Source: Paenibacillus sp. YYML68
GTDB taxonomy: Bacteria; Bacillota; Bacilli; Paenibacillales; NBRC-103111
Direction of reading: 5' to 3'
DNA length: 64,000 nucleotides
Assembly: GCF_027923405.1 (NCBI RefSeq)
Contig: NZ_BQYI01000001.1
Coordinates: 2,334,501 to 2,398,500, forward strand
Part shown: positions 24,698 to 32,831 of the stretch, piece after piece
Layout of the letters: each line of letters begins with the position of its first letter
Position numbering within the stretch: the stretch's first letter is position 1
Translations under genes and position numbers: made by a program
Notes under the pieces: model-generated
Told to the model about the DNA's origin: nothing
Databases searched by the model: none
Seen by the model: only the letters and a program-made list of their open reading frames with translations

Positions 24698-27237
24698 TTC
24701 TCCGGTCGGCCATCAGAAGTTTAACCCGTGCAAGAGGTCGAACGCTGCTTACGGTGTTTAGCATTCTCATTGGAACGTGCAGCTTCTACATGATGACAAT
24801 GATCACTGGCCTTGTTCCGGCTTCTATAGACCAATCCGCTAGGCAAATGCTGGGCGGAGATCTAGCACTTCAAGCTTATCTAACCCCTATACAGACTGAG
24901 GCTATATCGGCACTTATACCTGCGGAGCAACGAACTGCAATGACTGCTGCATTAGTTAAGTCTAGTATGATTAAATCCGAGGCGAAGACGACCAATATCA
25001 TTGTGAAAGGCGTCGATATACGGTCGTATCCACTAATCGATAATGAACAGTTACCGGGATTGGAGCTTCTAATGCAAGATGAGGTAATTCTGACTGAGGA
25101 TGCTGCGAGCCGATTGAATGTAGAGCCTGGTGATCCAATAGGCCTTCCGAATGCAACCGACGGAACACTTCAGGAGTTTCGAGTGAAGCACATCGTGCCG
25201 CCAACATCTGAAACCTACACGGATGCTTCCATATTAGGGATGGCCTACTTGCCATACGAGCAGGCGATAACGTTATGGAACGAACGGACAGGGAATGTTA
25301 ATGAAGCTTGGTTTATGTTAAAAGATCCCTCAACTGCCGCGAGTCTGAAAGAAGCGATTGCTGCTCAAATTCCAGGCGTGAAGTTGGTGGATCTTGAGGA
25401 CAAGAAGAAGGAGTTGAAGAAGGAATCTCGTAACTTGCTTCTATTTTTACAATTCTTCAGTCTTCTTGCCCTATTTATATCCGGAATCACGATATCCAAT
25501 ACGATGGCTGTTATTGTGGTTTCCCGTCTGCAGGAAGTCGCGGTAATGAAGACGATTGGGATGAGAGCAGCGGCGATTTCACGCTATTTTCTGGCTGAAG
25601 CAGCCGTCTTAGGAATAAGTGGTCTTGTTGGTGGCCTTGTACTCGGCATTATATTCAGTCGGCTCATCGCCTCCTATACGGCATCGCTGCTTACACTTCC
25701 CCTTAAGTGGCATATTGCCCCTGAAGATATCTTCGTTACAGGCCTCGCAGTTTGTGGGGTTACAGGGGTTAGCAGTTGGTTAGCCATTCGCAGAACGAAC
25801 AGCGTTTCCCCGCTTCAATTATTAAGAGATTCTTGGGCAGGTGCCAGTAAGCAGCCGTCCCTTTCCTTCGGTCAGCGTATGCTCTTTATGATTGGTGTAA
25901 GCTTGCTGCTCGGACTTTATTTGAAATCTTTCTTGTACCCAACCTCCGCAGCGTTCACGTTGGGACAATGGTTGTTGTCTTCACTTGCGGCGTTCGGACT
26001 GCTCCTTCTTGCCGCGATATTTATGAAGGTAAGTGCCTTCATATTTAGTATGGTTTATCGATTCATTGGATTATGGAAAAATTACTTCACCAAGCAGATA
26101 TATTTAGGGTTCCATCAACTATCGTCGGCTCATAGGCGTAATAGTGTACTTACTGTAACGCTTACAGTCGGGATCATCTCTGTGATCGCAAGTCATATTT
26201 TCGGTGAAAATTTGATGGCTCAAACGAAAAGTCAGTTGGAGCAGCAAGCAGCAGGCAATCTCTATGTAACGAGCAGTATTCAGGATGAACGAGAAACGCG
26301 CCGTATTCTCCAGGAGACGTCCGGTGTGGAGTCGGTAAAAATGTATCATCAGCTCAATGGGAGCTTGCAGTCCGTTAACGGTCAGAATGTGCTTCCATTG
26401 TTTGCTCAAGCGGCGCAGACCGGGCAATCGTTTTTTAACTCTACTAACTTATCAATTCAAGGAGAAGATGCGTCGGATTCCCAATGGACAGTAATTGAAG
26501 GAAACGTGATTACGGAAGAAGATCAAGGTAAGAACAAGGCGCTTCTCCTAGACCAATATCGGGATGTGCTGAAGATCAAAGTGGGGGACCGGGTAGGTGT
26601 TCGGATTGGTGAACATGTAGAAGAATTTGAAGTCAAAGGCTTCTTCAAATCCGGAATAGTCAAAACCGCAAGCATGCTCATTCCTTCGGACACACTCGTG
26701 AAAGTAGCCGAGCCTGTCCGCGTAACGTTTAGCGTTCGTGTAAATGACGAGCAACTGAGCGGAGCACTCTCGACGGTTAATCGCCAGCTACCTAATAGTG
26801 CGATGGCCTTCCCGGTGGGGGGACAACTCGAAAGCTTGAACAAAATGATTGAGTTCCAACGCACATTTTTCACGATCATTGCTGTGTTTGCATTTGTAAT
26901 TGCTGTTATCACGATCGGTAATCAAATCATTATCTCCATCATGCAGCAGACAAGGGATATCGCTCTGATTAAAACGGTCGGTGCATCGTCCGGAAGGCTA
27001 CTAATTGCGATACTCGTAGAATATGTAACCGTAGCGGCATGTGCGGGCTTCGCTGGTTCCATCATCTCCCTACTGCTGTCGGCGCTAACTCTAAGTGCCA
27101 TGCTCCATGTTCCCGTATCGCTGGACCTGATTTGGTGCTTCATTGGCATCGGTCTAGCCGTCGTCACAACGGGAACTGTTGCTCTGCTAGTCTCTATGAG
27201 ATCACTAGCGATCAAGCCCATTCAAATGCTGCGATAA
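24694..27237 (+). CDS. FtsX-type ABC transporter permease, two FtsX domains
   Basis: An 847-residue permease with an N-terminal membrane segment, a large extracytoplasmic region (about 45-240, MacB periplasmic-like), a first FtsX domain (about 245-365: LLFLQFFSLLALFISGITIS … MKTIGMRAAAISRYFL), two central helices, a second outer region (about 500-690) and a second FtsX domain (about 700-847: IIAVFAFVIAVITIGNQIII … ALIKTVGASSGRLL). It pairs with the preceding ATPase. Such permeases export peptides or extract them from the membrane as immunity. Codon use is less AT-rich than the maturase genes, suggesting a mosaic origin of the cluster. Confidence 0.88.
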   Translation: MILRSAIRSLTRARGRTLLTVFSILIGTCSFYMMTMITGLVPASIDQSARQMLGGDLALQAYLTPIQTEAISALIPAEQRTAMTAALVKSSMIKSEAKTTNIIVKGVDIRSYPLIDNEQLPGLELLMQDEVILTEDAASRLNVEPGDPIGLPNATDGTLQEFRVKHIVPPTSETYTDASILGMAYLPYEQAITLWNERTGNVNEAWFMLKDPSTAASLKEAIAAQIPGVKLVDLEDKKKELKKESRNLLLFLQFFSLLALFISGITISNTMAVIVVSRLQEVAVMKTIGMRAAAISRYFLAEAAVLGISGLVGGLVLGIIFSRLIASYTASLLTLPLKWHIAPEDIFVTGLAVCGVTGVSSWLAIRRTNSVSPLQLLRDSWAGASKQPSLSFGQRMLFMIGVSLLLGLYLKSFLYPTSAAFTLGQWLLSSLAAFGLLLLAAIFMKVSAFIFSMVYRFIGLWKNYFTKQIYLGFHQLSSAHRRNSVLTVTLTVGIISVIASHIFGENLMAQTKSQLEQQAAGNLYVTSSIQDERETRRILQETSGVESVKMYHQLNGSLQSVNGQNVLPLFAQAAQTGQSFFNSTNLSIQGEDASDSQWTVIEGNVITEEDQGKNKALLLDQYRDVLKIKVGDRVGVRIGEHVEEFEVKGFFKSGIVKTASMLIPSDTLVKVAEPVRVTFSVRVNDEQLSGALSTVNRQLPNSAMAFPVGGQLESLNKMIEFQRTFFTIIAVFAFVIAVITIGNQIIISIMQQTRDIALIKTVGASSGRLLIAILVEYVTVAACAGFAGSIISLLLSALTLSAMLHVPVSLDLIWCFIGIGLAVVTTGTVALLVSMRSLAIKPIQMLR

Positions 27238-27452
27238 GCTTCTGAAACAAAATGAAGGAGACGTTGACATGGTGCTGTCGCCGAATCTGAGCTCAAGCTG
27301 CTTCTGGCATTACTGATGTGCCCAACCATTTGGTTCATCGACCTCAAACAAGTTATAATTGATTTATCCAAAGCAAATGATACGAGTCAGTAATAACTGT
27401 CTCGTCATCCTATAACCTGTCTGTAGTTCTTAGTGAGTGAGGTGAATTTCCA
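27238..27452. other. Right edge of the RiPP cluster
   Basis: 215 nt without a supported gene. AAGGAG followed by ATG 27270 opens only 15 codons. Another frame carries about 40 codons without a start (…ELKLLLALLMCPTIWFIDLK…), which looks like a scrap of a membrane protein. This is probably the ragged end of the acquired segment. Confidence 0.45.
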
Positions 27453-28163
27453 ATGTGCGGCAGATATACCATCACACTAGACTGGGACGAGCTCGTCCTC
27501 CGGTTCATGCTCGACCAGCAGCCCGGCAATTACAAGCCGAGATACAACGCTGCGCCGGGGCAGATGATTCCTGCGATAATTAGCGGTGTTGGGCGCGGGG
27601 CCGATGGCAGCACATACGCGCCTGCCAATCGGCTCGGCGAGCTGCGCTGGGGGCTTGTGCCTGCATGGGCGCAGGACGACCGCGGCGGGGCGAGGATGAT
27701 CAACGCGAGGTCGGAGACGGCTGCGGAGAAGCCGGCGTTCCGCCAGCTGCTCGCTCGCAAGCGCTGTCTCATACCAGCCGACGGCTTCTATGAATGGGAG
27801 CGCCGCGGCAAGAGCAAGCAGCCGATCCGATTCGTGCTGAGAAGCGGGGAGCCGTTCGCGATGGCGGCGCTGTACGATACGTGGGTGCGGCCAGATGGTA
27901 CGAAGCTGCATACGTGCTCGATTATGACGACAGAGCCGAATTCGGTTGTGGCCCGTGTGCACGATCGGATGCCCGTCATCTTGACGCGAGATCATGAGGA
28001 GAGATGGCTAGACCGCCGTCTTCAATCCACGAGCGAGCTGCTGCCGATGCTGAAGCCTTATGCAGCGGAGGAGCTTGACTTCTACGAGGTCGACAGCGGT
28101 GTTGGCAAGGTGAGCTGGGATGAGCCGGGCTGTATTGAACGAATCGAGAGTCTGCCAGGATGA
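27453..28163 (+). CDS. SOS response-associated peptidase (SRAP/HMCES/YedK family)
   Basis: Protein that shields abasic sites in single-stranded DNA by a covalent thiazolidine link through Cys2. The start MCGRYT exposes the required Cys2 after removal of Met. Further family marks are YNAAPGQ, RWGLVPAWA, INARSET, the Glu in GFYEWE and the catalytic region MPVILTRDHEERWLD. At 236 residues it is slightly long for the family. A GAGGTGA site precedes the ATG. It stands alone, with no SOS box that I could identify. Confidence 0.93.
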   Translation: MCGRYTITLDWDELVLRFMLDQQPGNYKPRYNAAPGQMIPAIISGVGRGADGSTYAPANRLGELRWGLVPAWAQDDRGGARMINARSETAAEKPAFRQLLARKRCLIPADGFYEWERRGKSKQPIRFVLRSGEPFAMAALYDTWVRPDGTKLHTCSIMTTEPNSVVARVHDRMPVILTRDHEERWLDRRLQSTSELLPMLKPYAAEELDFYEVDSGVGKVSWDEPGCIERIESLPG

Positions 28164-28443
28164 GCGTGAGAACGCGTATCCGAAGGCAGGCTCTTTTTTC
28201 ACATATCCGCACATGCAACGCATCGCACGTAGCCTCCTCAGCCAACACAGCCAACCGGATACATATCGATGGTCAAGCCGCATATACATGTACAAGGGAG
28301 TCCGGCTCGTCCTCTTCGGTATGCAGGCTGGAGCGCTGGATGTCGCGTTGCGTCGCTGGAACGTACGGGGCGCTTGCAGGCTGCAGTTGACCTAAAGAGG
28401 CGCAGGACGCGCACGTACAACAGAACGGGGTGGGAGGATCACG
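28164..28443. other. Gap before dacB
   Basis: 280 nt with no supported gene. It should contain the dacB promoter (sigma-E dependent in Bacillus), but no clear consensus match was found by eye. Confidence 0.45.
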
Positions 28444-29628
28444 ATGAGAAGAGTAGGATTGCTGCTGCTGGCGCTGTGGCTGGCTGCCTCGGGCTTCGGC
28501 TATCGCTTCGGCTTGGGCGGGACGGTACAGGCTGCGCCTGCTGTCGGGACAAGCGCGGTGTCTGCGGCATTGATTGATGTGGAATCAGGCCGCCTGCTGT
28601 ACAGCTCAAGAGGCGACAAGCAGATGCTAATTGCCAGCCTGACTAAGATTATGACCGCGATCGTCGCGATCGAGCACGGCAACCTGAGCGACATGGCAAA
28701 GGTGAGCAAGAACGCATTCGGCAAGGAGGGCTCCTCCATCTATTTGAAGCTGAACGAGGAGATGAACCTGAAGGACCTGCTGTTCGGTCTCATGCTTCGC
28801 TCTGGCAACGATGCAGCGGTGACGATCGCCGAGCATGTCGGCGGCAGCGTGGAAGGCTTCGCGTACTTGATGAACGAGAAGGCGAAGCTGATCGGCATGA
28901 CCAATTCCAGCTTCAAGAATCCGTCCGGCCTTGATGAGGACGGTCACTATTCGACGGCGAACGATATGGCCAAGCTGACGGCGTATGCGTTACGCAACCC
29001 TGTTTTCCAGGAAATTGTCAAGACGAAGATGAAAAAGGTTCCGAACCCGCATGAGTCCTGGGACTATACGTGGTTGAACAAAAACAAGATGCTGTCGCTA
29101 TATGATGGCGCAGATGGTGTGAAGACGGGCTACACGAAGGCGGCAGGCCGCTGTCTCGTATCGTCTGCTACGCACGGCGGACAGCAGCTGGCGGTCGTGA
29201 CGCTTAGCGATCCGAACGATTGGATTGACCATGCGCGGCTGCTCGACTATGGCTTCCAGCATTATCCATTGAAGTCGCTAGTGGAGAAGGGAGCGGCGGT
29301 CGAAGGGACGACGCTTGTATCTGGAACGGACTTCCAGTACCCGCTCGAGCAAGGCGAGGACGCGAAGCTGGAGCGCAAGACGACGATGAATGATGCGACA
29401 TCGACCGACTATATGCTTGGCATTGCAGGCAAGCTCGAATTTATGCTCAATGGCAAGTCGATCGGCTCCGTGCCGCTCGTGCAGCCGGGCAGTCAGCGCT
29501 TGTCGCTCAAGGATCGCTCAACCTTTACATTTACGAATACGGAGTCAGACAGCTGGCATTTGTCCGATCAATGGCTGTACGTGCTAAGGACGCTGTCTAG
29601 GGTGCTGTTCACCGGGCAGACGGATTAG
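28444..29628 (+). CDS. dacB: D-alanyl-D-alanine carboxypeptidase (DacB-type, spore cortex)
   Basis: Secreted penicillin-binding protein that trims pentapeptides; placed before spmAB it should act on spore-cortex peptidoglycan, as DacB does. A signal peptide spans residues 1-31 (ending VQA-A). The active-site motifs are complete: SLTK with S65 and K68, SGN at 120-122, and KTG at 227-229. The C-terminal beta domain follows, and a weak hydrophobic end (LYVLRTLSRVLF) could be a membrane anchor. 394 residues, normal. GGGAGG lies 7 nt before the ATG. Confidence 0.92.
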   Translation: MRRVGLLLLALWLAASGFGYRFGLGGTVQAAPAVGTSAVSAALIDVESGRLLYSSRGDKQMLIASLTKIMTAIVAIEHGNLSDMAKVSKNAFGKEGSSIYLKLNEEMNLKDLLFGLMLRSGNDAAVTIAEHVGGSVEGFAYLMNEKAKLIGMTNSSFKNPSGLDEDGHYSTANDMAKLTAYALRNPVFQEIVKTKMKKVPNPHESWDYTWLNKNKMLSLYDGADGVKTGYTKAAGRCLVSSATHGGQQLAVVTLSDPNDWIDHARLLDYGFQHYPLKSLVEKGAAVEGTTLVSGTDFQYPLEQGEDAKLERKTTMNDATSTDYMLGIAGKLEFMLNGKSIGSVPLVQPGSQRLSLKDRSTFTFTNTESDSWHLSDQWLYVLRTLSRVLFTGQTD

Positions 29629-29726
29629 AAGTCAGCTTGCACATGTACATTCGCTGGAACTGAAGTAACATCGCGACCGAGTTACAGTAACCGTGTTTAA
29701 CCGGGAGGGAAGGGGCATGCGAAGCT

Positions 29727-30326
29727 ATGGTCAACATCATTTGGTTGTTTTTTATCGTTGCCGGATTTATCGTCGCCGCGTTTCAAGGGAGAATCGACTT
29801 GGTTACGGAGGCCGTGTTTGAAGGAGCGAAGAGCGGCGTCACCGTCTGCTTTGGCTTGATCAGCATTATGGTGTTCTGGCTCGGGATGATGCGTATCGCG
29901 GAAGATTCCGGCCTGCTTCGCATGATGGCGAGGCTGCTTGGACCGGTCGTCCGCGCCCTCTTCCCGGGCATCCCGAAGGATCATCCGGCGCTCGGCTACA
30001 TCATGTCGAACATGAGCGCCAACATCTTCGGTCTTGGCAATGCAGCGACGCCGATGGGCATCAAGGCGATGCAGGAGCTGCAGAAGCTTAATCCGAACAA
30101 GGAAGTGGCAAGTCCTGCGATGTGTACGCTGCTGGCGCTCAACACGGCGAGCATCACTCTCATTCCGACGACGCTGATCGCGATTCGGATGAGCTACAAC
30201 TCGGCCAATCCGGCCGAGATCGTCGGAACGACGCTGATGGCGACGATCGTGTCGACGGCGGCAGCTATTATCGTGGACCGTTGGTACCGTAATCGAAGCA
30301 CGCAGATCGAGCTGAGGAAGAGGTGA
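29727..30326 (+). CDS. spmA: Spore maturation protein A
   Basis: Membrane protein with a nucleoside-recognition (Gate) domain, needed with SpmB for full core dehydration and heat resistance of spores. The 199-residue protein opens with MVNIIWLFFIVAGFIVA and carries GAKSGVTVCFGLISIMVFWLG (cut here to its core FGLISIMVFWLGMMRIAE), the SNMSANIFGLGNAATPMGIKAM signature and a C-terminal helix. GGGAAGGGG precedes the ATG. spmB begins 8 nt after its stop, so the pair is coupled, and dacB is directly upstream as in Bacillus. Confidence 0.94.
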   Translation: MVNIIWLFFIVAGFIVAAFQGRIDLVTEAVFEGAKSGVTVCFGLISIMVFWLGMMRIAEDSGLLRMMARLLGPVVRALFPGIPKDHPALGYIMSNMSANIFGLGNAATPMGIKAMQELQKLNPNKEVASPAMCTLLALNTASITLIPTTLIAIRMSYNSANPAEIVGTTLMATIVSTAAAIIVDRWYRNRSTQIELRKR

Positions 30327-30333
30327 GCTGCAC

Positions 30334-30870
30334 GTGTTTGATTTTGTCAATCTCATATCGGCTTGGGCTATACCTGTCATCATCGTCTTCATCCCGCTCT
30401 ATGCAGCGTACCGCAAAGTTCCGGTCTACGAATCGTTCGTAGACGGAGCGAAGGACGGCTTCGATACGGCGATTCGCATCATTCCGCATCTGGTCGGCAT
30501 GATGGTTGCGATCAGTGTGTTCCGCGCCTCGGGCGCGATGGACATCTTCATCGGCTGGCTGAAGCCGATCTGCGAGCAGCTTGGCATTCCGACCGAGGTG
30601 ATGCCGCTGGCGTTCCTGCGCCCGATTACTGGTGCGGGGTCGCTGGCGTTCACGACCGACCTGATCTCGCAGTTCGGGCCGGATTCGATGGTCGGGCGGA
30701 TCGCCTCGACTGTACAGGGCAGCACCGATACGACGCTGTACGTCATTACCGTCTACTTCGGTGCGATCGGCATCCGCAAGGCGGGCTACGCGCTCAAGGT
30801 CGGCTTAATCTCCGATGCGGTTGGCTTCATCGCCTCGATCGCGGTCTGCTACCTCGTATTCACGTCGTAA
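30334..30870 (+). CDS. spmB: Spore maturation protein B
   Basis: Partner of SpmA, also a Gate-domain membrane protein. The 178-residue sequence contains VPVYESFVDGAKDGF, RIIPHLVGMMVAI, the motif LRPITGAGSLAFTTDLI and QGSTDTTLYVITVYFGAIGI. It starts with GTG, preceded by GAGGTGA that overlaps the spmA stop. The downstream gap (30871-31000) contains a small GCGCACTA direct repeat (three units) but no gene. Confidence 0.94.
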   Translation: MFDFVNLISAWAIPVIIVFIPLYAAYRKVPVYESFVDGAKDGFDTAIRIIPHLVGMMVAISVFRASGAMDIFIGWLKPICEQLGIPTEVMPLAFLRPITGAGSLAFTTDLISQFGPDSMVGRIASTVQGSTDTTLYVITVYFGAIGIRKAGYALKVGLISDAVGFIASIAVCYLVFTS

Positions 30871-31000
30871 TCGCTCAGAGATGGACCCCGAACCGCCGCG
30901 CACTAGCGCACTAGCGCACTTCATGACTACTCCGGGATGCACCGCTTGGCGTCTTGCACATATACTGTGCATGAACCGCAGACGAAGAGGTGATCATCCG

Positions 31001-31339
31001 ATGTACACTGGCATCATACTTCATCATTCCGCATGTCCCTCCATTAACGGAAAAGGGTATGACCTGTTCGTCACCAAGAACGGTGTCATCATCCCTTCTT
31101 CCGCCCAAACGGACCCTTACTATATCCATGTTTGTATCGAAGGCGATTACAGCGCCCCGCGCGTTACACTGACCGCGCAGGAGCGCGAGCAATGGTTCAT
31201 CCTCGCGAAGCTCGTGCATCGGCTGTGCCAGCAGTACAATTTACAGCCTGATCAGCTGCGTCCGCACTCCGACAGCTGTCCTGGCGCAGGCTTCGATTGG
31301 GCTCAGCTTGTGATTTCACCTGAGGATAGGTATCATTAG
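31001..31339 (+). CDS. Small N-acetylmuramoyl-L-alanine amidase / PGRP-like protein
   Basis: A compact, 113-residue protein with no signal peptide. IILHHSACP near the start and HSDSCPGAGFDW near the end supply the two His and the Cys that would bind zinc in type-2 amidases. The middle (TKNGVIIPS, YIHVCIEGDY, LTAQEREQWFILAKLVHRLC) matches the PGRP fold order. It is shorter than the usual 140-150 residue domain, so activity is likely but not certain. ATG 31001 follows GAAGAGGTGAT; longer frames upstream overlap spmB and are not domain sequence. Lying after dacB-spmAB, it may act in mother-cell wall or cortex turnover. Confidence 0.72.
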   Translation: MYTGIILHHSACPSINGKGYDLFVTKNGVIIPSSAQTDPYYIHVCIEGDYSAPRVTLTAQEREQWFILAKLVHRLCQQYNLQPDQLRPHSDSCPGAGFDWAQLVISPEDRYH

Positions 31340-31357
31340 CTTGAGGTGAAGAGAGAG

Positions 31358-32128
31358 ATGGAACGTTTACAGAAGGTGCTGGCCGAAGCCGGAATCGCAT
31401 CCCGTCGCAAATGCGAGGAGCTGATTACCGCTGGCCGCGTACAGGTCAATGATGAGGTGGTCACAACGCTGGGGGTGAAGGTGGATCCGAAGCAGGATTC
31501 CATTCGCGTTGATGGCAAGCCGATTCGCAAGCAATCGAAGGTCTATTTACTATTCAACAAGCCGAAGGGCGTCATTACGAGCGCGGAGGACCCGGAGGGC
31601 CGCAAGACGGTCACCGATTTTTTCAAGCATTTGAAGGTGAGAGTATATCCCATCGGACGGCTCGATTACGATACAGAGGGCTTACTGCTGCTGACGAATG
31701 ACGGTGATTTTGCCCATTTACTCACGCATCCTAAGTTTCACGTGCCACGTACGTATCTCGCGACGGTGAATGGAGTGCCGCATGGCACGATGCTGGACAA
31801 GCTGCGTTCAGGCATTAAGCTGGAGGATGGCATGACGTCACCTGCCGAGGTCGATTATTACGATGTCGATCCGGATAAGAAGGAGGCGATCATCAAGATT
31901 ACGATCTTCGAGGGCCGCAATCGTCAGGTGCGTCGTATGTTCGATGCGATTCATCATCCGGTCATTAAGCTGAAGCGGGTGCAGTTCGGGCCAATTCTGC
32001 TTACTGGCGTGCCGCGAGGCAAGTCCCGTCCGCTGCTACCTGTCGAGGTGGAGGAGCTGCGCAAGGCGGCGCAGGATGTTGGAGCTGGCAAGTCACATAA
32101 TATTCATAAAGGCGAATTGGACGTCTGA
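31358..32128 (+). CDS. rluB: 23S rRNA pseudouridine synthase B
   Basis: Makes a pseudouridine in helix 89 of 23S rRNA. An N-terminal S4 RNA-binding domain (MERLQKVLAEAGIASRRKCE) leads into the RsuA-family catalytic domain with the catalytic Asp in GRLDYDTEGLLLLTNDG. EGRNRQVRRMF is the second family motif. 256 residues. ATG 31358 has GAGGTGA 8 nt upstream; the GTG at 31346 lies on that site. It is the usual upstream neighbour of the res operon. Confidence 0.93.
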   Translation: MERLQKVLAEAGIASRRKCEELITAGRVQVNDEVVTTLGVKVDPKQDSIRVDGKPIRKQSKVYLLFNKPKGVITSAEDPEGRKTVTDFFKHLKVRVYPIGRLDYDTEGLLLLTNDGDFAHLLTHPKFHVPRTYLATVNGVPHGTMLDKLRSGIKLEDGMTSPAEVDYYDVDPDKKEAIIKITIFEGRNRQVRRMFDAIHHPVIKLKRVQFGPILLTGVPRGKSRPLLPVEVEELRKAAQDVGAGKSHNIHKGELDV

Positions 32129-32144
32129 CATTTTTCGATATAAT
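32117..32144 (+). promoter_or_regulatory. Promoter candidate for resABCDE
   Basis: TTGGAC (32117-32122), a 16-bp spacer and a perfect TATAAT (32139-32144). The -35 lies in the last codons of rluB. A long AGCGGCTG…CAGCCGCT hairpin (32151-32223) follows in the leader. Confidence 0.55.
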
Positions 32145-32251
32145 AAAATCAGCGGCTGCGGCATGACGCAGCATCGGTCTTCGGCGGCTCGTACGGCGGG
32201 CGGATGCTCGGAGCTCAGCCGCTAGTTTACTAGGTTTGAAGGTGATGCAGA

Positions 32252-32776
32252 ATGGGAAAAGCTAGAAGGTCGATCCAAATTATCATTTTCGCGCTTATTG
32301 CGGCGGTTGGCGGTTGGACGCTGTACACCAACCTGTTCGCTGGTACGGAGAAGCCGGTCGTCGGAGCAGCAGCGCCGAACTTCAAGCTGTCGAGTCTGGA
32401 CGGTGTCACTCGCGAGCTATCCGATTATAAAGGGAAGGTCGTCGTCGTGAACTTCTGGGGCACGTTCTGCGAGCCTTGCCGCAACGAGATGCCAGCACTG
32501 GACCGGCAGCAGACGAAGTGGAAGGACAGCGGAGTCGTCGTGCTCGGTCTTAATCTCGATGAGCCGCGCATTACGGTGGACAATTACATTCGACAGGTTG
32601 GCGTGACGTTCCCAATCTTGTTCGACAAGGATGAGCAGATGCGGAAGCGGTACGGCGTATCGCAATACCCGACGACCTTCTTCATCAAGCCGGATGGCCG
32701 CATAGGCGAGATCCGCATCGGGGAGATGGACGAGGCTTATATCGATCGCACCATTGCCGCCATGCTGAAGCCATAG
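32252..32776 (+). CDS. resA: Thiol-disulfide oxidoreductase ResA
   Basis: Membrane-anchored thioredoxin-like protein that reduces the apocytochrome c haem-binding cysteines outside the membrane. The N-terminal anchor (about 8-28: IQIIIFALIAAVGGWTLYTN) is followed by a thioredoxin fold with FWGTFCEPCRNEMP (the CEPC active site characteristic of ResA) and the cis-Pro region YPTTFFIKPDG. 174 residues, normal. Shine-Dalgarno GAAGGTGATG. First gene of the operon, followed directly by resB. Confidence 0.95.
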   Translation: MGKARRSIQIIIFALIAAVGGWTLYTNLFAGTEKPVVGAAAPNFKLSSLDGVTRELSDYKGKVVVVNFWGTFCEPCRNEMPALDRQQTKWKDSGVVVLGLNLDEPRITVDNYIRQVGVTFPILFDKDEQMRKRYGVSQYPTTFFIKPDGRIGEIRIGEMDEAYIDRTIAAMLKP

Positions 32777-32831
32777 CTCACGTTCGTCGTGACGGCTAAC
32801 GTATAACCGCTTAGGGGAAGCAGGAGGAAGC

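Noticed and set aside
27270-27317. 15-codon ORF with a good ribosome site after the permease
   Set aside because: AAGGAG and ATG are well spaced, but MVLSPNLSSSCFWHY is too short to support alone, and no second precursor pattern is repeated.
30896-30920. GCGCACTA tandem units after spmB considered as a CRISPR or regulatory array
   Set aside because: Only three 8-nt units without spacers; a simple microsatellite. No CRISPR array was found anywhere in the window.
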